Shown here: positions 1 through 12,088 of the stretch, piece by piece
How the letters are laid out: each line of letters begins with the position of its first letter
How positions within the stretch are numbered: the stretch's first letter is position 1
Assembly: GCA_020205615.1 (NCBI GenBank)
Contig: CM035173.1
Location: 53,579,300 to 53,643,299, forward strand
Origin: Panax quinquefolius
Taxonomy: Eukaryota; Streptophyta; Magnoliopsida; Apiales; Araliaceae
Length of the DNA: 64,000 bases
Reading direction: 5' to 3'
Position numbers and translations under genes: made by a program
The notes under the pieces: generated by a model
Databases searched by the model: none
The model's input: the letters and a program-made list of their open reading frames with translations, nothing else
What the model was told of the DNA's origin: nothing

Positions 1-676
1 GGTCAGGTAATTCCATCCCTTTGGTCTGAAGCCGATGAAATGTAGTGGATTGAAGTTTGATCCCAGTACCAGATGACAAGTCTTTATGTTTTGGTAGGGG
101 GTGAGACCGAACCATAAATGGCTGCCTATGTACTCCTATTGAAGAGGAGACCAGGTCTACGTAGTTCGAACTTGGGGTGGAGGTTCAACGATGTACGTGA
201 CAAAAAGGGTGTAGAAGCTTTATTGGTGAAGAAGGGTGTAGAAATATTTTTATTTTTTTATTGCGATCGGGCCATATAAAATATGGTTGCCTACGTACTC
301 CCAGGTATCAGGGAGATCAGGTTGACATAGTTCGCCCCTCATGATGATTTATAGCCGATGAAAAGTTTGATCATATGTTCAGGACAAACTGCGGGGGAAA
401 AGAATGTTTGATCCAAAGTTTAGGATAAACTGCAAGTGTGAAAAAGTTTGATCCCATGTTTGGGACAAACTGCAAGTGTGAAAGGTTCAATCCTTAGTGA
501 GATAACCGAAGTTGTATGAAAGGTTTAAAATGGAGTGAAGCCAGGCTGTTGGCTTGAAGAGTATGTTTCCCTGAAGGGCAAAGTGGAAAAAAGAGTTGTA
601 TGTAGTGAAGGGTTAAAGAACCGGAATGACTAGTGATCTGATGATCCAACAACAAGATGTTTGCTTGATGGTAACC
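1..676 (-). repeat. T1 3' noncoding tract with internal repeats
   Basis: There is no gene here. This is the stretch between the integrase end and the off-window 3' LTR of T1. It contains about three imperfect copies of a 40-base unit beginning GTTTGATC and containing GGACAAACTGC (about 368-485), and two diverged copies of a CTACGTACTCC...GTAGTTCG type block (about 120-170 and 288-335). Repeats of this kind between integrase and 3' LTR are common in large Tat elements, which is inference for this copy. Confidence 0.6.
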
Positions 677-2036
677 TCAGACATAATTCTGTTTCATGGT
701 TTCCGAGTTGATGAGTTGTAAAAATTTATCGCCATCCATTTCCTGTAATCTGAGAGCGCCTCCTGTTAATACTTCCTTGACGACACACGGGCCTTCCCAG
801 TTTGGAGCAAATTTTCCCTTGGACTGATCTTGGTTGTCAATGATCTTCTTTAAAACCAAGTTATGTTGTTTAAACTACCGTAGCCGGACTTTCTTGTTGT
901 AGGATCTGGTGATCCTCTGTTGATATAACAAACCATGGAAGATAGCCGCAGTTTGCCTTTCGTCTATTAGAGACAATTAGTGAAACCTATCTTGTACCCA
1001 TTGGTCTTCATCCAGCTGAGCGTCTATCAACACTTTGAGGGATTACATTTCCACTTCTATGGGTAGCACTGCTTCAATCCCATAGGTCAATGAGTAGGGG
1101 GTTACCCCAGTGGAAGTGCACATTGATGTTCTGTAGGCTAACAGAGTAAGAGGCAATAAGTCAGGCCATCTTTTGTGGTTGGCGGACATCTTTTGCATGA
1201 TCTTCTTGATGTTTTTGTTAACCGCTTCAACAACACCATTCATCTTTGGATGGTAGGTGACGGAGTTAAGGTGTTTGATGTGGAATTTGCTGCATAACTC
1301 CTCCATCATTTTGTTGTTGAGGTTCTTAGCATTGTCTGACATAATGACCTCTGGTTGTCTATATCGATAGATGATATTGTTTCTGATGAAAGAAATGATG
1401 ACTTCTTTAGTAACCCTGGCGAAGGAGGCTTCTTCTACCTTGGTGAAGTAGTCAATCATGGTGAATATAAAGTAATGCCCATTACTGGCTTTGGGCTCGA
1501 TGGGATTGATCATATCCATTCCCCACATTGAGAAGGGCCAGGGCGAACTCATATTATGGAGTTCCCTTGGAGGGGCGTGGATGGCATTCCCATGAATTTG
1601 GAATTGGTAGCACCTCTTGACGTGATCATCACAGTCAGCTTTGAGGGTAAGCCAATAATGTCCTGTTCTGAGAAGCTTCCTAACAAGTAGGGGGCCGCTC
1701 ATGTGTGGTCCACATACTCCACCATGGACCTCATCCATGAGCCTCTGAGCTTGGTCCTTGTCTAGACATCTGAGGAGACCTAGTCCTGCATCTCTTTTGT
1801 AGAGTGCATCTTCGCTCAAATAGAATTTCATAGCAAGTCGATGGATCCACCTTTTCTCAGTCGGGCTCACCTTAGCAAGTGTAGATCTATCCCGTAAATA
1901 ATCGTTGATGCGGTGATACCAAGGATGATGGATGGGAGGTAGCTCATCTGATACTTCTCCAATATAGTTCCCATAGGCTAGTGCCTTTTGTAGGGCAAAT
2001 GTGATGCTTGCCATGTGTTCCTTGTCAGGTATGTGA
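677..2036 (-). pseudogene. T1 integrase
   Basis: This would insert the cDNA of the element into host DNA. The long open piece at 1043-2014 holds an HHCC-type zinc region (motifs VHGGVCGPH and CDDHVKRC). The catalytic core follows, with Asp in GMDMINP, Asp in IMSDNAKN and Glu in GVVEAVNKN, so the DDE triad looks complete. The open piece at 677-859 carries the C-terminal GKFAPNWEGP region typical of Tat integrases. The frame is broken between 859 and 1043. No chromodomain follows. In an intact element this would be the last part of a single pol polyprotein; an independent start codon is not expected. Confidence 0.88.
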
Positions 2037-2039
2037 ATC

Positions 2040-2425
2040 TAGGAGGCCAAAGTTGCTAGCGCATCTGCAAAGTCATTCCTATTACGGGGAATGTGTAGAA
2101 AGGAGATCTCTTCGAACTTCGAAGCCATCTATAAAATTTGCCGATGGTAAGGAAGAAAATGTCGCTCTTTGGTTTGATAGATACCCGTGGATTGTTTGAT
2201 TATCAACTCTGAATCCCCAAAGATAGTTAATCGCCTGATGCCCATTGAATGGGCAAGTTTTAGCCCCATGACATAACCTTAACACTTAGCTGTGTTGTTG
2301 GTGCTAACAAACTATAATTTAACGGCAACGGGATACTGCTCCCCCATATCGGACACTAGAGCTGCTCCAGCTCCAAAGCCTTCCATATTAACAGCTCCAT
2401 CGAAATACATTTTCCATGTATGACA
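2040..2425 (-). pseudogene. T1 second (archaeal-type) RNase H
   Basis: After the usual RNase H comes a second RNase H-like domain. It begins near WKMYFDGAVN, where the first acidic residue is visible. It continues through IFGDSELIIKQ and ends with HIPRNRNDFADALATLA just before integrase. An extra archaeal-type RNase H at this position is diagnostic for the Tat lineage. The frame has several stops, for example near 2310 and 2130, so it is not functional. The catalytic acidic positions themselves (YFDGA, FGDSE, RNRNDFADA) remain recognisable. Confidence 0.8.
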
Positions 2426-4056
2426 TGTATCAAACTGATGGTGTTGTTGAACTGCCATTACCCCTTCATCGGGGAAGTACGTTTCTAAGGGTTTGAAGTC
2501 CCCTGAAGGTGCGGCGACCAGTTGATCCGTAACTCCTTGACCTTTGATGGACTTTTGCGTCACGTAGACGATGTCAAATTGTTGTAGGATCAACTTCCAT
2601 CTGGACAGCCGACAATTTAACATAGGTTTACTGAACACATACTTGAGAGGATCTACGTGGGATATGAGATGGGTTGTGTGACCATGGAGGTAATGTTGTA
2701 ACCTCATGGAAGCCCTGCTAAAGCATAACAAGTCTTCTCAATCAGAGTGTACTTGTGTTCACTACTGCTGAATCTTTTGCTGAGGTAGTAGATAGCTCGT
2801 TTTCGGCCTCTATCGTCTTTCTGTCCCAGCATGCAGCCCATGGCATTGTTAATTTTGGACAGGTACATGAACAGAGGAACATCATCCCTGGGTGGTACCA
2901 AAACGTGAGCTTTGACTAGATGCTCTTTGATTGTAAGGAAGGCCTTCTAGCACTCATCATTCCATTTCATGGAGTTCTTCCTTAACAACTTGAAGATGGG
3001 TTCACAGGTTGCTGTGAGTTGAGAAATGAACCTGCTAATGAAGTTAATTCTTCCCAAAAATCCCCGTATTTCCTTCTCTGTCTGAGGAACGGGAATTTTA
3101 GTGATGGCCTGGATTTTGGTGGGATCCAACTCAATCCCTTTGTAGCTGACTAGGAATCCTAACAACTTGCCTGATTTAACTCCAAAGGCGTACTTGGCTG
3201 GATTTAACTTCATGTTGTACTTACGCAACCTATTGAAGAGCTTTCTAAGATGGTCTAAGTGGTCTTCTTCCCTTCGGGACTTGACAATGATGTCATCCAC
3301 GTAGATCTCTATCTCTTTGTGCATTAAGTCGTGGAAAAGAGCCATCATAGCTCGTTGATAGGTGGCTCTGACATTGATAAGGCCGAAAGACTACTGTCTA
3401 TAGCAACAGGTTCCTCAAGGTGTGATGAAAGCAGTTTTCTCACGATCCTCCTCAGCAACCATAATTTGATGATACCCCACGAAACAATCCGTAAAGGAGC
3501 ATATGCCGTATTTAGCAGCATTGTCAATGAGAATGTCGATAAATGTCACGAGAAAGCTATCTTTAAGGAAAGCTTTATTCAGATCCTGGTAATCCACGCA
3601 AACTCGCACCTTTCCTCCAGGTTTAGGTATGGGAACTATGTTGGATATCCATTCGGGATATGTGGACACCATGATAATGCCAGCTTGAAATTGTTTCACA
3701 ATTTCTTCTTTAACCTTTAAAATCCACTCAGGTTTCAATCGTCTGAGCTTCTGCTTAACTGGCTTGGATCCCTCTTTAATAGGAAGGTGATGAAGGACAA
3801 TGTCAGTGGACAAACCCACCATGTCTTTATGAGACCATGCAAACACATCCTGGAAATGGGTTAGTAGTGTAACCATGTCATTCCTCTGGTTTGGAGTGAG
3901 GTCTGAACCAATCTGGATTAACTTAGGGCTTTTTAAGGTTCTGAGATTGAAGGAAGTGGTTTGATCAAGGTTGGGTTTAGGTTTTTCTTCGACCCATTCT
4001 TTAATCTCCTGAGGTATCTCAATGTCCTCTTGTATTTCCATCAAGTCTGAGTCCAA
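2426..4056 (-). pseudogene. T1 reverse transcriptase and first RNase H
   Basis: RT would copy the element RNA into DNA. The fingers region at 3415-4056 contains RVCVDYQDLNKA and VGYHQIMVAEEDREKTAF. The palm at 2947-3348 contains the catalytic motif YVDDIIVKS and LLGFLVSYKGIELDP. The connection and first RNase H follow at 2704-2901 (MGCMLGQKDDRG, AIYYLSKRF) and extend to about 2430. The YVDD box is intact, but frame breaks near 3410, 2940 and 2730 separate the pieces. The order RT, RNase H, second RNase H, integrase confirms Ty3/gypsy type. Confidence 0.87.
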
Positions 4057-5528
4057 CTTTTAATCAAAGTTACAATCCTTGTGGAGAAAAGGCACCTTAT
4101 CAGCAAGAACAGGCACATCTAAATTCAGAATCCTGAAACAAAATATGCTTTCACTTAATATATGAAATCATTTAATCATATAAAGTGTTAACATGTACTG
4201 ACAAAACAACTGCTAATACTGTATAAAAAAGTAGGCAGTTATTGATATCTACAGGGCAGAAGGAGTTTCTGCCCATTTTACCCTTATCGACCAATGCAAG
4301 GAATGTTGTTCCAATTATCGAGGGCAAAGTCCTGGTGGACTGCAGTGATGGAGGGGCTGTCATTGTCCTCCTTCTCTCGAATGATGACCATTATGTTTGG
4401 GCAATCATCGTTTGGAGTTTATCTGTTTGTATGCTCATCATGGACAATGATGCGTATGTTGGACAACATCTTGGCGATGTCTTGCTTACGTTTTCGTTCC
4501 TCTTCTTCCACTTTGGGATCAAGAACTAAGACCTTTTTCCCTTTGACCGGTATCAGCTTGGGAAATAACATAGCCATTACGTTGGCTGGCACCATTACTG
4601 GAGATTGCGTGGGCTCATGATTTGTAGGTGGAGATAATCGCCATGTGGCTAAAGCTAGAGGAATCTGCTTGTGCTTATGAGGATTCCTGTGACTGGAACT
4701 GGCAGAATAGCCTAGTCCGGTTATCCCGGTTTGACTGGACATTTGAATTGGGCGCTTAATGCTCTGATGATTTTTACCCAGCCCTTGTCCAGGCTGATGA
4801 GCCAATCACATCATTTCTTGAGTAGCTGCCATCACTTCGGCAGAAATCTTGGGTGTGAGAGGTGGCACCCCAATAGGGTGGTATTGAGTGTTGCTCACCT
4901 TCAGGGCATAAAAACTGACCGACTCAACTTCTGAATTGAAGCTGATGAGTGGTATGTCACCCTGTTTAGGAAATTCCGGTTCAGCGTTAACCGTGACTAG
5001 GCTGTCGATAATGATGTATTTAAGTTGCTGATAAAGAATGGAGGGGACAACCCCAGCCATATGAATCCATGGTCTTCCCAATAGCATGTTGTATCCTAAA
5101 TCTATGTTGAGCACGTGAAAAGATACGCAGAATGTATGGGGACCAATCTCAATTGGCAGTTCAATCTCTCCAACTAAATTTCGGCGGGATCCGTCAAAAG
5201 CTTTACTAACCGTATGGCTCCTTCAGATCCGTTTGAGATTGACGTTCATCTTCACCAAAGTAACATAAGGACATATATTCAGAGACGAACCTCCATCTAT
5301 CAAGACTCCTGCTAGCATGTATCCGGAGGACAAAACTGTAATGTGTAACGGCTTGCAATGACCGGTCCCTTTGGGCGGTATGTCATCCTCAGCGAAAGAT
5401 ATCACATTGTTATTAAAAATGTGATCAACCAAATGTTGAGAGTTTTCCACATCCACTGATTTTGGCAAGTAGGCTTCTTCCAAAACCTTTAGTAAGATCT
5501 TCTTGTGATTTTTGAAAGAGAAAACCAA
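4057..5528 (-). pseudogene. T1 aspartic protease and linker region
   Basis: The piece at 5223-5528 ends with the aspartic protease motif LIDGGSSLNICP. The piece at 4806-5114 holds the downstream hydrophobic part (YNMLLGRPWIHMAG). Between 4060 and 4805 lies a lower-complexity linker that joins protease to RT. It has one open stretch at 4419-4805 that I cannot assign to a known domain. The protease would mature the Gag-Pol polyprotein. Stops near 5220 and 5115 and elsewhere break the frame. Confidence 0.75.
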
Positions 5529-5780
5529 GTCCAGTATTTAAGTTTGATGTGGACCTTCTCTTAAGCTTAAAACCACCTTGGCTTTATTATGGCCCATAGT
5601 ACGAAGGAAATTTTCAATTTTCTCCATGTGAATTTTCCCTTTTGATTTGATGGTAGGCTTCATCACCCGTTGGGGAAGATACAGTGGATTCTCCTTCGAC
5701 ACTGCAACAGTTGTATGAGAGGTGGATCCTTCAGCATCTCCATAATTCCATGGGACTTTTTGTAAGCTGATAACATGATA

Positions 5781-7903
5781 TTATGGTCTAAATGGTAAGC
5801 TAATTGGCTCTAGCGTAACCACTTTCAAAGGATTGTCAACTCCTTTAAGTTGAATTTCTTTTATTGTGAATGGTTTGACAGTCCCATCAGCCTCAACGGA
5901 TATAACTGCTACCAATCCCTTCCATTTAGTAGGACATGTATTCTCACCCTCAAACAAAACAGTATCATCGTCTGCTAGTTGCAGGACATCGCTGTCAATT
6001 AGATTCTGAATAAGGTGGCGGAGTGCCCAGCATTCTTCAGTGATGTGACCGCGAGAATGGGAGTGATATTGACATACTCTATCAGAATTGAACCATCCTG
6101 AACGGGGATTAATTGGAGGTAGAAGGGAGGTGATCATTCCTTCATTGATCAGCATCTGAAATATCTCCTCCATAGGTTGGCCTAGGTATGTAAATTCCCT
6201 TTTATTGTCAAAGTCTCGACGGGCTTTGGCATTTGCTCTCTTCGCAACTTTGTCCTCCAGTTTTTCATTTCCTGAAGGCAAAGATGGAGTATTCATAACA
6301 AAAGGGAGGAGACTAGCATGCTCCTGGCTGACTAATTGGCGTGTGACTTGATGCTGATGGGTCAACAGTTCTGCCAATTGCTTAATTTGCTTACATAGAG
6401 CTTTCATCTTTCATTCCATCACAAACTAGAACTTTGTATAATCCCATTTGTCAACACCGTCTTTGATGGTCTAGGATGATTCACCATTAAAATTGGAACT
6501 CTGACCACTACTCCAATTAATCATGTTGACATCTTCTTCGTTGGGTTGAGGAAGAGGGTTGTCTTGCACATGAAGTTGGTCTGGTTTGGTGACCACAATC
6601 TCATCATTGTCTATCAAATCTTAGAGCTTGTGTTTCAAGGCTCGACAATCCTAAGTATCATGTCCAGGTGCCCCGACATGATAAGCACACTTCCGAGTAG
6701 CATTGAAACCCTTCCCATTTGAGTTGGATGGAGGAAGAAGATGTGTGATTTTCTTCTGAGTCGTCAGAAGATTGAGAATGTTTTCGAGTGAATCCCCTAA
6801 GGGTGTGAACACTCGAAGGCATTTGACTTCAACACCTTTAGGAAATGGAGGATTTGAAGGCTGAGCTTGAAAAGGGGAGTAATTTCTCTTATGGATAGGC
6901 ATATTCTGATTGCCTTTTTGACCTTGTAGTATCAAGGAAACATCCTCCTCTTTCTTTTTATTGACCCTCCTGGGGTTGTTTCCATAAGTTCCAGACTGGA
7001 TGTGTTCAGCAACAGCTTTAAGGGCGGCTAGGTCTTGAATCTTTCCTGACTTCAATCCTATCTCAACCATCTCCCCGTGTTTGATCATTTCAGAGAATGG
7101 TTTTCCAATAACAGCTAAGACCCTCTCATAAAAAGGAGCTTCTTGTATGTCAATAAAGGTCATAACCATTTCTGACTTTTTCATAGAAGGAATAACTTGA
7201 GCAGCAAGGCGCCTCCACCTTTGAGCATACTCTCTGAAAGACTCATTGGACTGTTTCTTAACCTTGGTAATCTGGTACCGGTCAGGAGCCATCTGAGACT
7301 AGAAGCTGTATTGGGTGAGGAAGGCATGAGCTAGCTCTTCCCAACTATGGATCTTTGAATTATCTAATCTGGTATACCAAGAACGGGCTTCTCCAGTCAG
7401 ACTATTTTGGAACAGCTGCATTCTGAGCTTCTCATCCTTTGTATAAGATCCAAGTTCTCCAATGAACACCTTCAAATATGTGTAAGGATCTCCTAACCCG
7501 TCGGACTTTTTGAAGTCAGGAGTTTTGAACTTTTCTGGATAATGAACCCCAAGGAATATACAAAGGTCAGTATATGAGACACTCCCGTGTGCTCCAATTC
7601 CTTTGATAGAACGAAGTGTTTCTTCCATTTGAAGGACCTTTTTCCTGATGTCACCAGTGTCTAGATCTCCTTTGAGATGGGTGTTTTTAGGTTTTTTGTC
7701 TGTTGTAATCAACTAAAGTTCCGGATTTGTTTTATCTGAACCTTTGTTCCTCCCTGTACAGAGGATTCTGTATGTGTGGGCATTTTTGGGCCCTGAGTAG
7801 ACTGATGTAGTTCTTTAAGTAGAACAACCAAATATGTAATCTATTTACTTAATCCATCGAATTCTTCGCGGGGAATGGGATTAGACTGGTCAGATGAAGA
7901 CAT
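5781..7903 (-). pseudogene. T1 gag
   Basis: The first ATG after the leader is at 7903 (MSSSDQSN), and the frame soon meets stops. The piece at 7299-7712 contains the retrotransposon gag core (LGDPYTYLKVF, LTGEARSWYTRL). The piece at 6651-7292 continues it (NESFREYAQRWRRLAAQV) and ends at a zinc-like CAYHVGAPGHD motif. A second similar motif, CQYHSHSRGHITEEC, lies in 5781-6407. Two C-x2-H-x4-GH-x4-C type knuckles are typical of Tat gags. The protein would form the particle and bind RNA. The stretch 5529-5780 is a short linker to protease with no clear domain. Confidence 0.83.
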
Positions 7904-8646
7904 GATTGGACGTAGGCTCATGGTATTTTTGGACTTTGAACGGGTGATAGGTCCGATTGTTTCCCTATGAAAGACTTGCATAGTTTAGTCTTAGGGAATG
8001 TGTAAATGTTTACATTCTATGTGGTGTATCCATTTTAGGAATATTATCCTGTAAGACGGATGTTGGCTGTTTGTGACACATGATAGCTTGTGAATTTAAA
8101 TATGCATGTACACATATTTCATCATATTTTCCATTTACAATGAGATTAACATGGAATGATATTACAAGTAAATGTTTTTACAAGTAATTAAAAAATAGAA
8201 AGTATGAAGAGACTTTCCTCCGCGTTTGGTTTATCAGAGCCTGACCTACTTAGGTTTACTCTCGCGGATTTTTGGCATGAAGGTTCCCAGATCATCGCAA
8301 TCTACTTAACGGGAAGTTAATCCGGTCTTTCAACTGGAGAGAATCTGGGTGGTGCCTTTCCTGAGCCTTGTTGGAATTAGTCTCCCTAGGAGTACAATAA
8401 TCAAACACCGACAAGATAGCCTCCTGGTGGAGGAACCACACAACATACATTCACATACAATGTGTCTCGCCGTTTATGAAAATGATGACATGTGCGAAAC
8501 ACTAATATCACAAGCAGATATAGTGTAAAGCATTAAGTGCAGTAAATATATGCATTCGTACACATTCATCATAAATGTAAATGCATTATCCACACACAAG
8601 CACATAACAGTTTTAAAAGTTTGTAGTAGCGGCTTAAGACCTCTAA
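7904..8646 (-). other. T1 leader between PBS and gag
   Basis: This is about 740 bases of untranslated leader. No open frame of substance is seen on the sense strand and no known motif stands out. It is somewhat AT-rich around 8040-8210. Confidence 0.6.
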
Positions 8647-8670
8647 CTGGTGTCCCCAGTAGAGTCACCA
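8647..8670 (-). promoter_or_regulatory. T1 primer binding site
   Basis: The minus strand reads TGGTGACTCTACTGGGGAC two bases downstream of the LTR end. This is close to the PBS form seen in plant Tat/Ogre elements. It fixes the LTR border at 8673. Confidence 0.8.
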
Positions 8671-9483
8671 CCTGTCGACGTCGGGATTTTTATTTGTCCC
8701 TTTTCTGTTCTTGTTCTTTGGTGTTCTCATGTTAGGTGAGATTTGTTTGAAAAATTAAGTTGTGAAAAGGTCCGACATGTATATGTCGACGAATGGACTG
8801 TAAGAGTCACCAGTTGGATTTTTATATGGTTGTACCAACACAACCGAGAAAAGGTTTGTACATTGACCTAGTGATGTTACACTGCTAAACGGGTCTATGA
8901 AACTGAGATTCATTAGGGTCCGGGGGCTTGATTATGCGGAGGGAAGGTGTTAGACACCCCCCCGACATCCGTGTTACCACGGTGACCACCACTTTTTAAG
9001 AAATTGTTATATGAATGTGTGTGTGTGTGGGTCAATGTGTAGTTATATGGAAGTAGTGTGAGGCCTCGTTCGCACCTATATACACAGGGTTTGAATTTGT
9101 GTAAAAATTCAGTTTTAAACAAGATATAACAGTGATATTTTGTAAAAAAAGGTTTTTCAAACCCTTATGCTCAATAGTAATTGAGACCTTTTACACTTCC
9201 ATTTTTTTATTAAGTGTTCGGCTTAATTGTTTTTAATTTTCGAGATACGAAGAATCCTCGAGAAAATAATGTACAAAGCAGTGCCAAACTCCTCGTGGGC
9301 ATAAAAACCATCTGAGGAAATCCAAACACCGTGAATAAATTTTCAAGCTGCTTACAGCTAAAAATGTCCATCACGGGAACCGAATCTAGATTCAGTAGAC
9401 TGAATCTGTGATCACATGATTCCTAGGCTCACATGATGCCATAATTTATATGAAAGCAATAAGCAGTTATATATATATAAAAG

Positions 9484-9519
<36 letters not shown>

Positions 9520-9628
9520 GATCAACCACCACGAAGCACCTCCATGGGGGATCGGAAATGTAAATAAAGTTGTAAAAGCAATCAACCGCCACGAAGTGAA
9601 CTCCAGGTACATCCGGTGCGTTTACTGC

Positions 9629-9631
<3 letters not shown>

Positions 9632-9673
<42 letters not shown>
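9632..9673. repeat. (AT)n microsatellite in T1 LTR
   Basis: An uninterrupted AT dinucleotide run. A second run lies at 9485-9514. Confidence 0.95.
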
Positions 9674-9677
<4 letters not shown>

Positions 9678-10219
9678 CATTAAACAGAGTTTGACACAGT
9701 TCATATATATAAGTATATATATATATACGAAAACCATTAAACGCTTCAGACGTAAGTCTAGGCTCATCGAACAGAGTTCGACACACAGTTCATATATATA
9801 AGTATAAATATATATACGAAAGCAAATAAACGCTTCAGATATAAGTTTAAGCTCAATCGAGGCATAACTCGATAATGTTAGTCCATATATAAATATATGT
9901 ATGTATATACAAACTGAAATGAAACCACGGACTAAAGTTTGGGCATACACACGTAACATGACTCTCAACGTGAAGAATAGTGTGTGCAAAGATGAAGAGA
10001 AAGGCTTTAAAATGTGTAAGAAGGCTTACAGGAGACTGCCAAATAAGACTTCTATAACTTTAAGTTGATGAACCTCAGCTCCCACCGGTAAAAATAGTAG
10101 CTATATGTGAGCTCATAAGTGTTTAAAATGAGAAAGTACTAAGTTTAGGGTGTGTACAGAGCAAATTGGACAAGGCTTCCTCTCCTTTTTTTTTTATAAA
10201 ATGGCCACCCCAAGCCCTC

Positions 10220-10227
10220 TATTTATA
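10220..10227 (-). promoter_or_regulatory. Probable TATA box of T1 LTR
   Basis: The minus strand reads CTCTATAAATAGAGG, a perfect TATAAATA. It lies about 870 bases into the LTR from its start at 11099, a plausible U3/R position. The inverted flanks CTCTA/TAGAG are visible. The role is inferred. Confidence 0.65.
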
Positions 10228-10599
10228 GAGGGGGGAGCCGTAGGTGTACCTGCGGCTAGCCCCAGATGTACCTGCGGCTGCCCGGGGTGCCCCGGGCTTC
10301 GCGGGTCCTGTCGTCTCAAAGTACGTGCACGTGTGCACTATGATGTCCGCTCGAACTTTCAGAACTGCAATCTGGGCATCTGATTGAGGTGTATAAGACC
10401 TATTTCGGACCACCGTTGTCGAGAGCTACGCCATGACATGGGATTAGAGGTTGTACGAAGTCAGGAAGATGGGACCATGCCCTCGGTCTTCAAGCTTTAA
10501 ATTCTATCCGGTGTGCTACCTTGCATAGTAGTCACTCGGGATTGGATCTTTGTGGTTCTTGTGGGACATTGATGTATAGAAATGTTTGTATGAGATGTT

Positions 10600-11040
10600 G
10601 AGATGGCGCAATATAGGGTTGAGGTGGAAAAATGATGATTTTACCCCTCAACGGGGTTATCTCTGGTTTGGGCTAATAAAGCAGACGTTGCTCAGGGTTA
10701 TCTCTGAGATTGGACTACTGCAAGTACTGAAGGTCCTTGGGGTTATCTATGAGGTGTGCCTGTCTGCTCGATGTTATCCCCGGGTCTTGTACTTAGAGCC
10801 TTGGTGTGAGTTATGAGGTTGAAGCTGACTGCATGCATTTGAAACAAGCATTTCCGGGGTTATCTCCGGAACTACAACTGCACTCCTAAGGTTTATCCCC
10901 AAGGTTAGCACTGCTATTCTCGGTGTTGTTTCCGGGACTGGAACTGATCATCTCGGGTTATCTCCAAGACAGAACTGTCCTCTCCAGTTGATTTTTTTTG
11001 GTATTTGAACTGCATCATCTCCTAGGGTTATCTTTGAAAG
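10600..11040 (-). repeat. Dispersed GATAACCC repeats in T1 U3
   Basis: On the plus strand, eight to nine variants of GGGGTTATCTCYG recur every 30-70 bases from about 10650 to 11035. The minus-strand form is CCGGAGATAACCCCG, with partly self-complementary flanks. The same motif is seen in the T2 LTR start near 63940. See findings. Confidence 0.7.
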
Positions 11041-11099
11041 ATGAATCTACCCTCCTGCAAGGTTAGTGACAGGTGTGCAAAAAATTTTGAGTGTCTACA

Positions 11100-11848
11100 A
11101 AGACGTCGAGAGGATTCCCTATGCTCCTCTTCCATAATATGATATGCCATCCTACAATCCATCACGAACCATGACAAATCTTTAAATTGAGGTGGATAAT
11201 AAAAGACTCGATCTTGGGCCCTATCGATCATAGAATGAAAGGCATGATCCATCTCGTTCATCTTAGCCTTCTTTGTTTGAACCTTAGCTTCAGCACGATC
11301 TGCACGCTGAGTAGCCTTATCCAAGCATCCTCAGCTCTCGCATGCTTAGCTTACTCCTCCTTCAAGTCATCTTCCAGCTTTCCAACTTAAGTCTTCATCT
11401 ACTCGTTCTTAGCCAATAGATCCTCTTAATGTCCCTCTATGTGAAGTAGGTTCCACTCCGTGTTTTCAAGATGTGAGTCGAGTTCCTTAATCTCCACATC
11501 CTTTTACTCTATAGCAGCCTGACGCATCTCAGCTAACTCCTTCAGCTCCTCAACCTTATCCTATAATTCTATATTATGGTCGTATAGCTCATCATATATC
11601 TCAGCTGATATGGAGTTTTGTGGAAACTCCACAGGATCCTCTTCCTCATCCCCCACCTCTATTTCCTCAGAGTTCTCCTCCTCAAGATTAGACATAGGCT
11701 CATCCTCCAATTCTTCCTCAGCGACCATCAGAGAAGGCTCCCTCTGAATCAATTGTTCCTGAACCACATGTACATCTCGGGGTTCCTCATCTCTAGGTAT
11801 CTGAGGTATCACTTCCCTAGCTTGACTAGATCCTTCAACTTTAGACAT
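11100..11848 (-). pseudogene. Element A ORF0: acidic/coiled-coil protein upstream of gag (truncated)
   Basis: It starts at ATG 11848 (MSKVEGSSQARE). The N-terminal third is strongly acidic (ENSEEIEVGDEEED). A conserved junction, YDELYDHNIEL, comes next, then a heptad-like Glu/Lys/Leu coiled-coil stretch (KVEELKEL and onward), then a tail with MIDRAQDRVFYYPPQFKD. The tail matches the G1 copy motif INRAQDRVMCYPIQFK. Several stops interrupt it, the first after NIEL; some fall on codons that are Gln in G1. The protein is not a gag: it has no gag core or zinc knuckle. Its function is unknown to me. T1 insertion cuts it at 11100. Confidence 0.75.
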
Positions 11849-12073
11849 CCTGACGAAAAAATACTTTTAAGTTTTACTTATCACGTGATACTCTTTGATA
11901 CTCGCGAGTACAGAAGTTATTAACACATAGCACATAAAGTCTTTTATTGCTTATTTTTAATGAATTTCCTCAATTCATCCCTTTGATCTCGATAAGAGTT
12001 TGACACTACTATGTTTTCTGTTTACTTAAAGATTACTTCCTAAGATTTCCCCACCTAAGGTTCATAACCTAAA

Positions 12074-12085
12074 GCTTTGGTACAA
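12074..12085 (-). promoter_or_regulatory. Element A degenerate primer binding site
   Basis: The minus strand reads TTGTACCAAAGC in the slot where G1 and G2 have TGGTATCAAAGC (initiator tRNA-Met type). Two substitutions indicate decay. Confidence 0.7.
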
Positions 12086-12088
12086 ACC

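Larger units (their letters stand above)
1..11099 (-). mobile_element. T1: Tat-lineage Ty3/gypsy LTR retrotransposon, 3' end beyond window
   Basis: Reading the minus strand from 11099 leftwards gives a 5' LTR, a primer binding site, gag, protease, RT, RNase H, a second RNase H and integrase, then a repeat-bearing 3' noncoding tract that reaches the window edge. The second RNase H between the first one and integrase, the DGGSS protease motif and the PBS type (TGGTGACTCTACTGGGGAC) are features of the plant Tat/Ogre group. No chromodomain is seen. The 3' LTR is not in the window, so the target duplication cannot be tested. The five bases next to the 5' LTR are AAGAC (11100-11104). Every domain carries stops or frame breaks, so the copy is dead. 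T1 sits inside ORF0 of element A. Confidence 0.9.
8673..11099 (-). repeat. T1 5' LTR (2427 bp)
   Basis: On the minus strand it starts TGTAGACACTCAAAATTTT at 11099 and ends ACA at 8673, next to the PBS. The start matches the beginning of the LTR fragment at 63865. It contains (AT)n microsatellites (about 9470-9514, 9632-9673, 9715-9727). It also has a TATA box flanked by a GC-rich block (10220-10330) and a cluster of GGGTTATCTC-type repeats in the first 500 bases of U3. The antisense open frame at 9630-9989 is only read-through of the microsatellites. Confidence 0.88.
11100..12088 (-). mobile_element. Element A: 5' internal part of a Tekay-like chromovirus, cut by T1
   Basis: On the minus strand, the LTR at 12089 is followed by a degenerate PBS and then by ORF0, which stops abruptly at the T1 border (11099/11100). 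The rest of A must lie beyond T1, outside the window. Similarity to G1 in PBS, spacer and ORF0 is clear by eye. Confidence 0.8.

Noticed and set aside
4242..4620. Overlapping plus-strand frames of 95 and 108 codons
   Set aside because: Antisense to the protease-RT linker of T1; no recognised similarity.
9630..9989. 119-codon Ile/Tyr-rich minus-strand frame
   Set aside because: Mostly AT microsatellite inside the T1 LTR.
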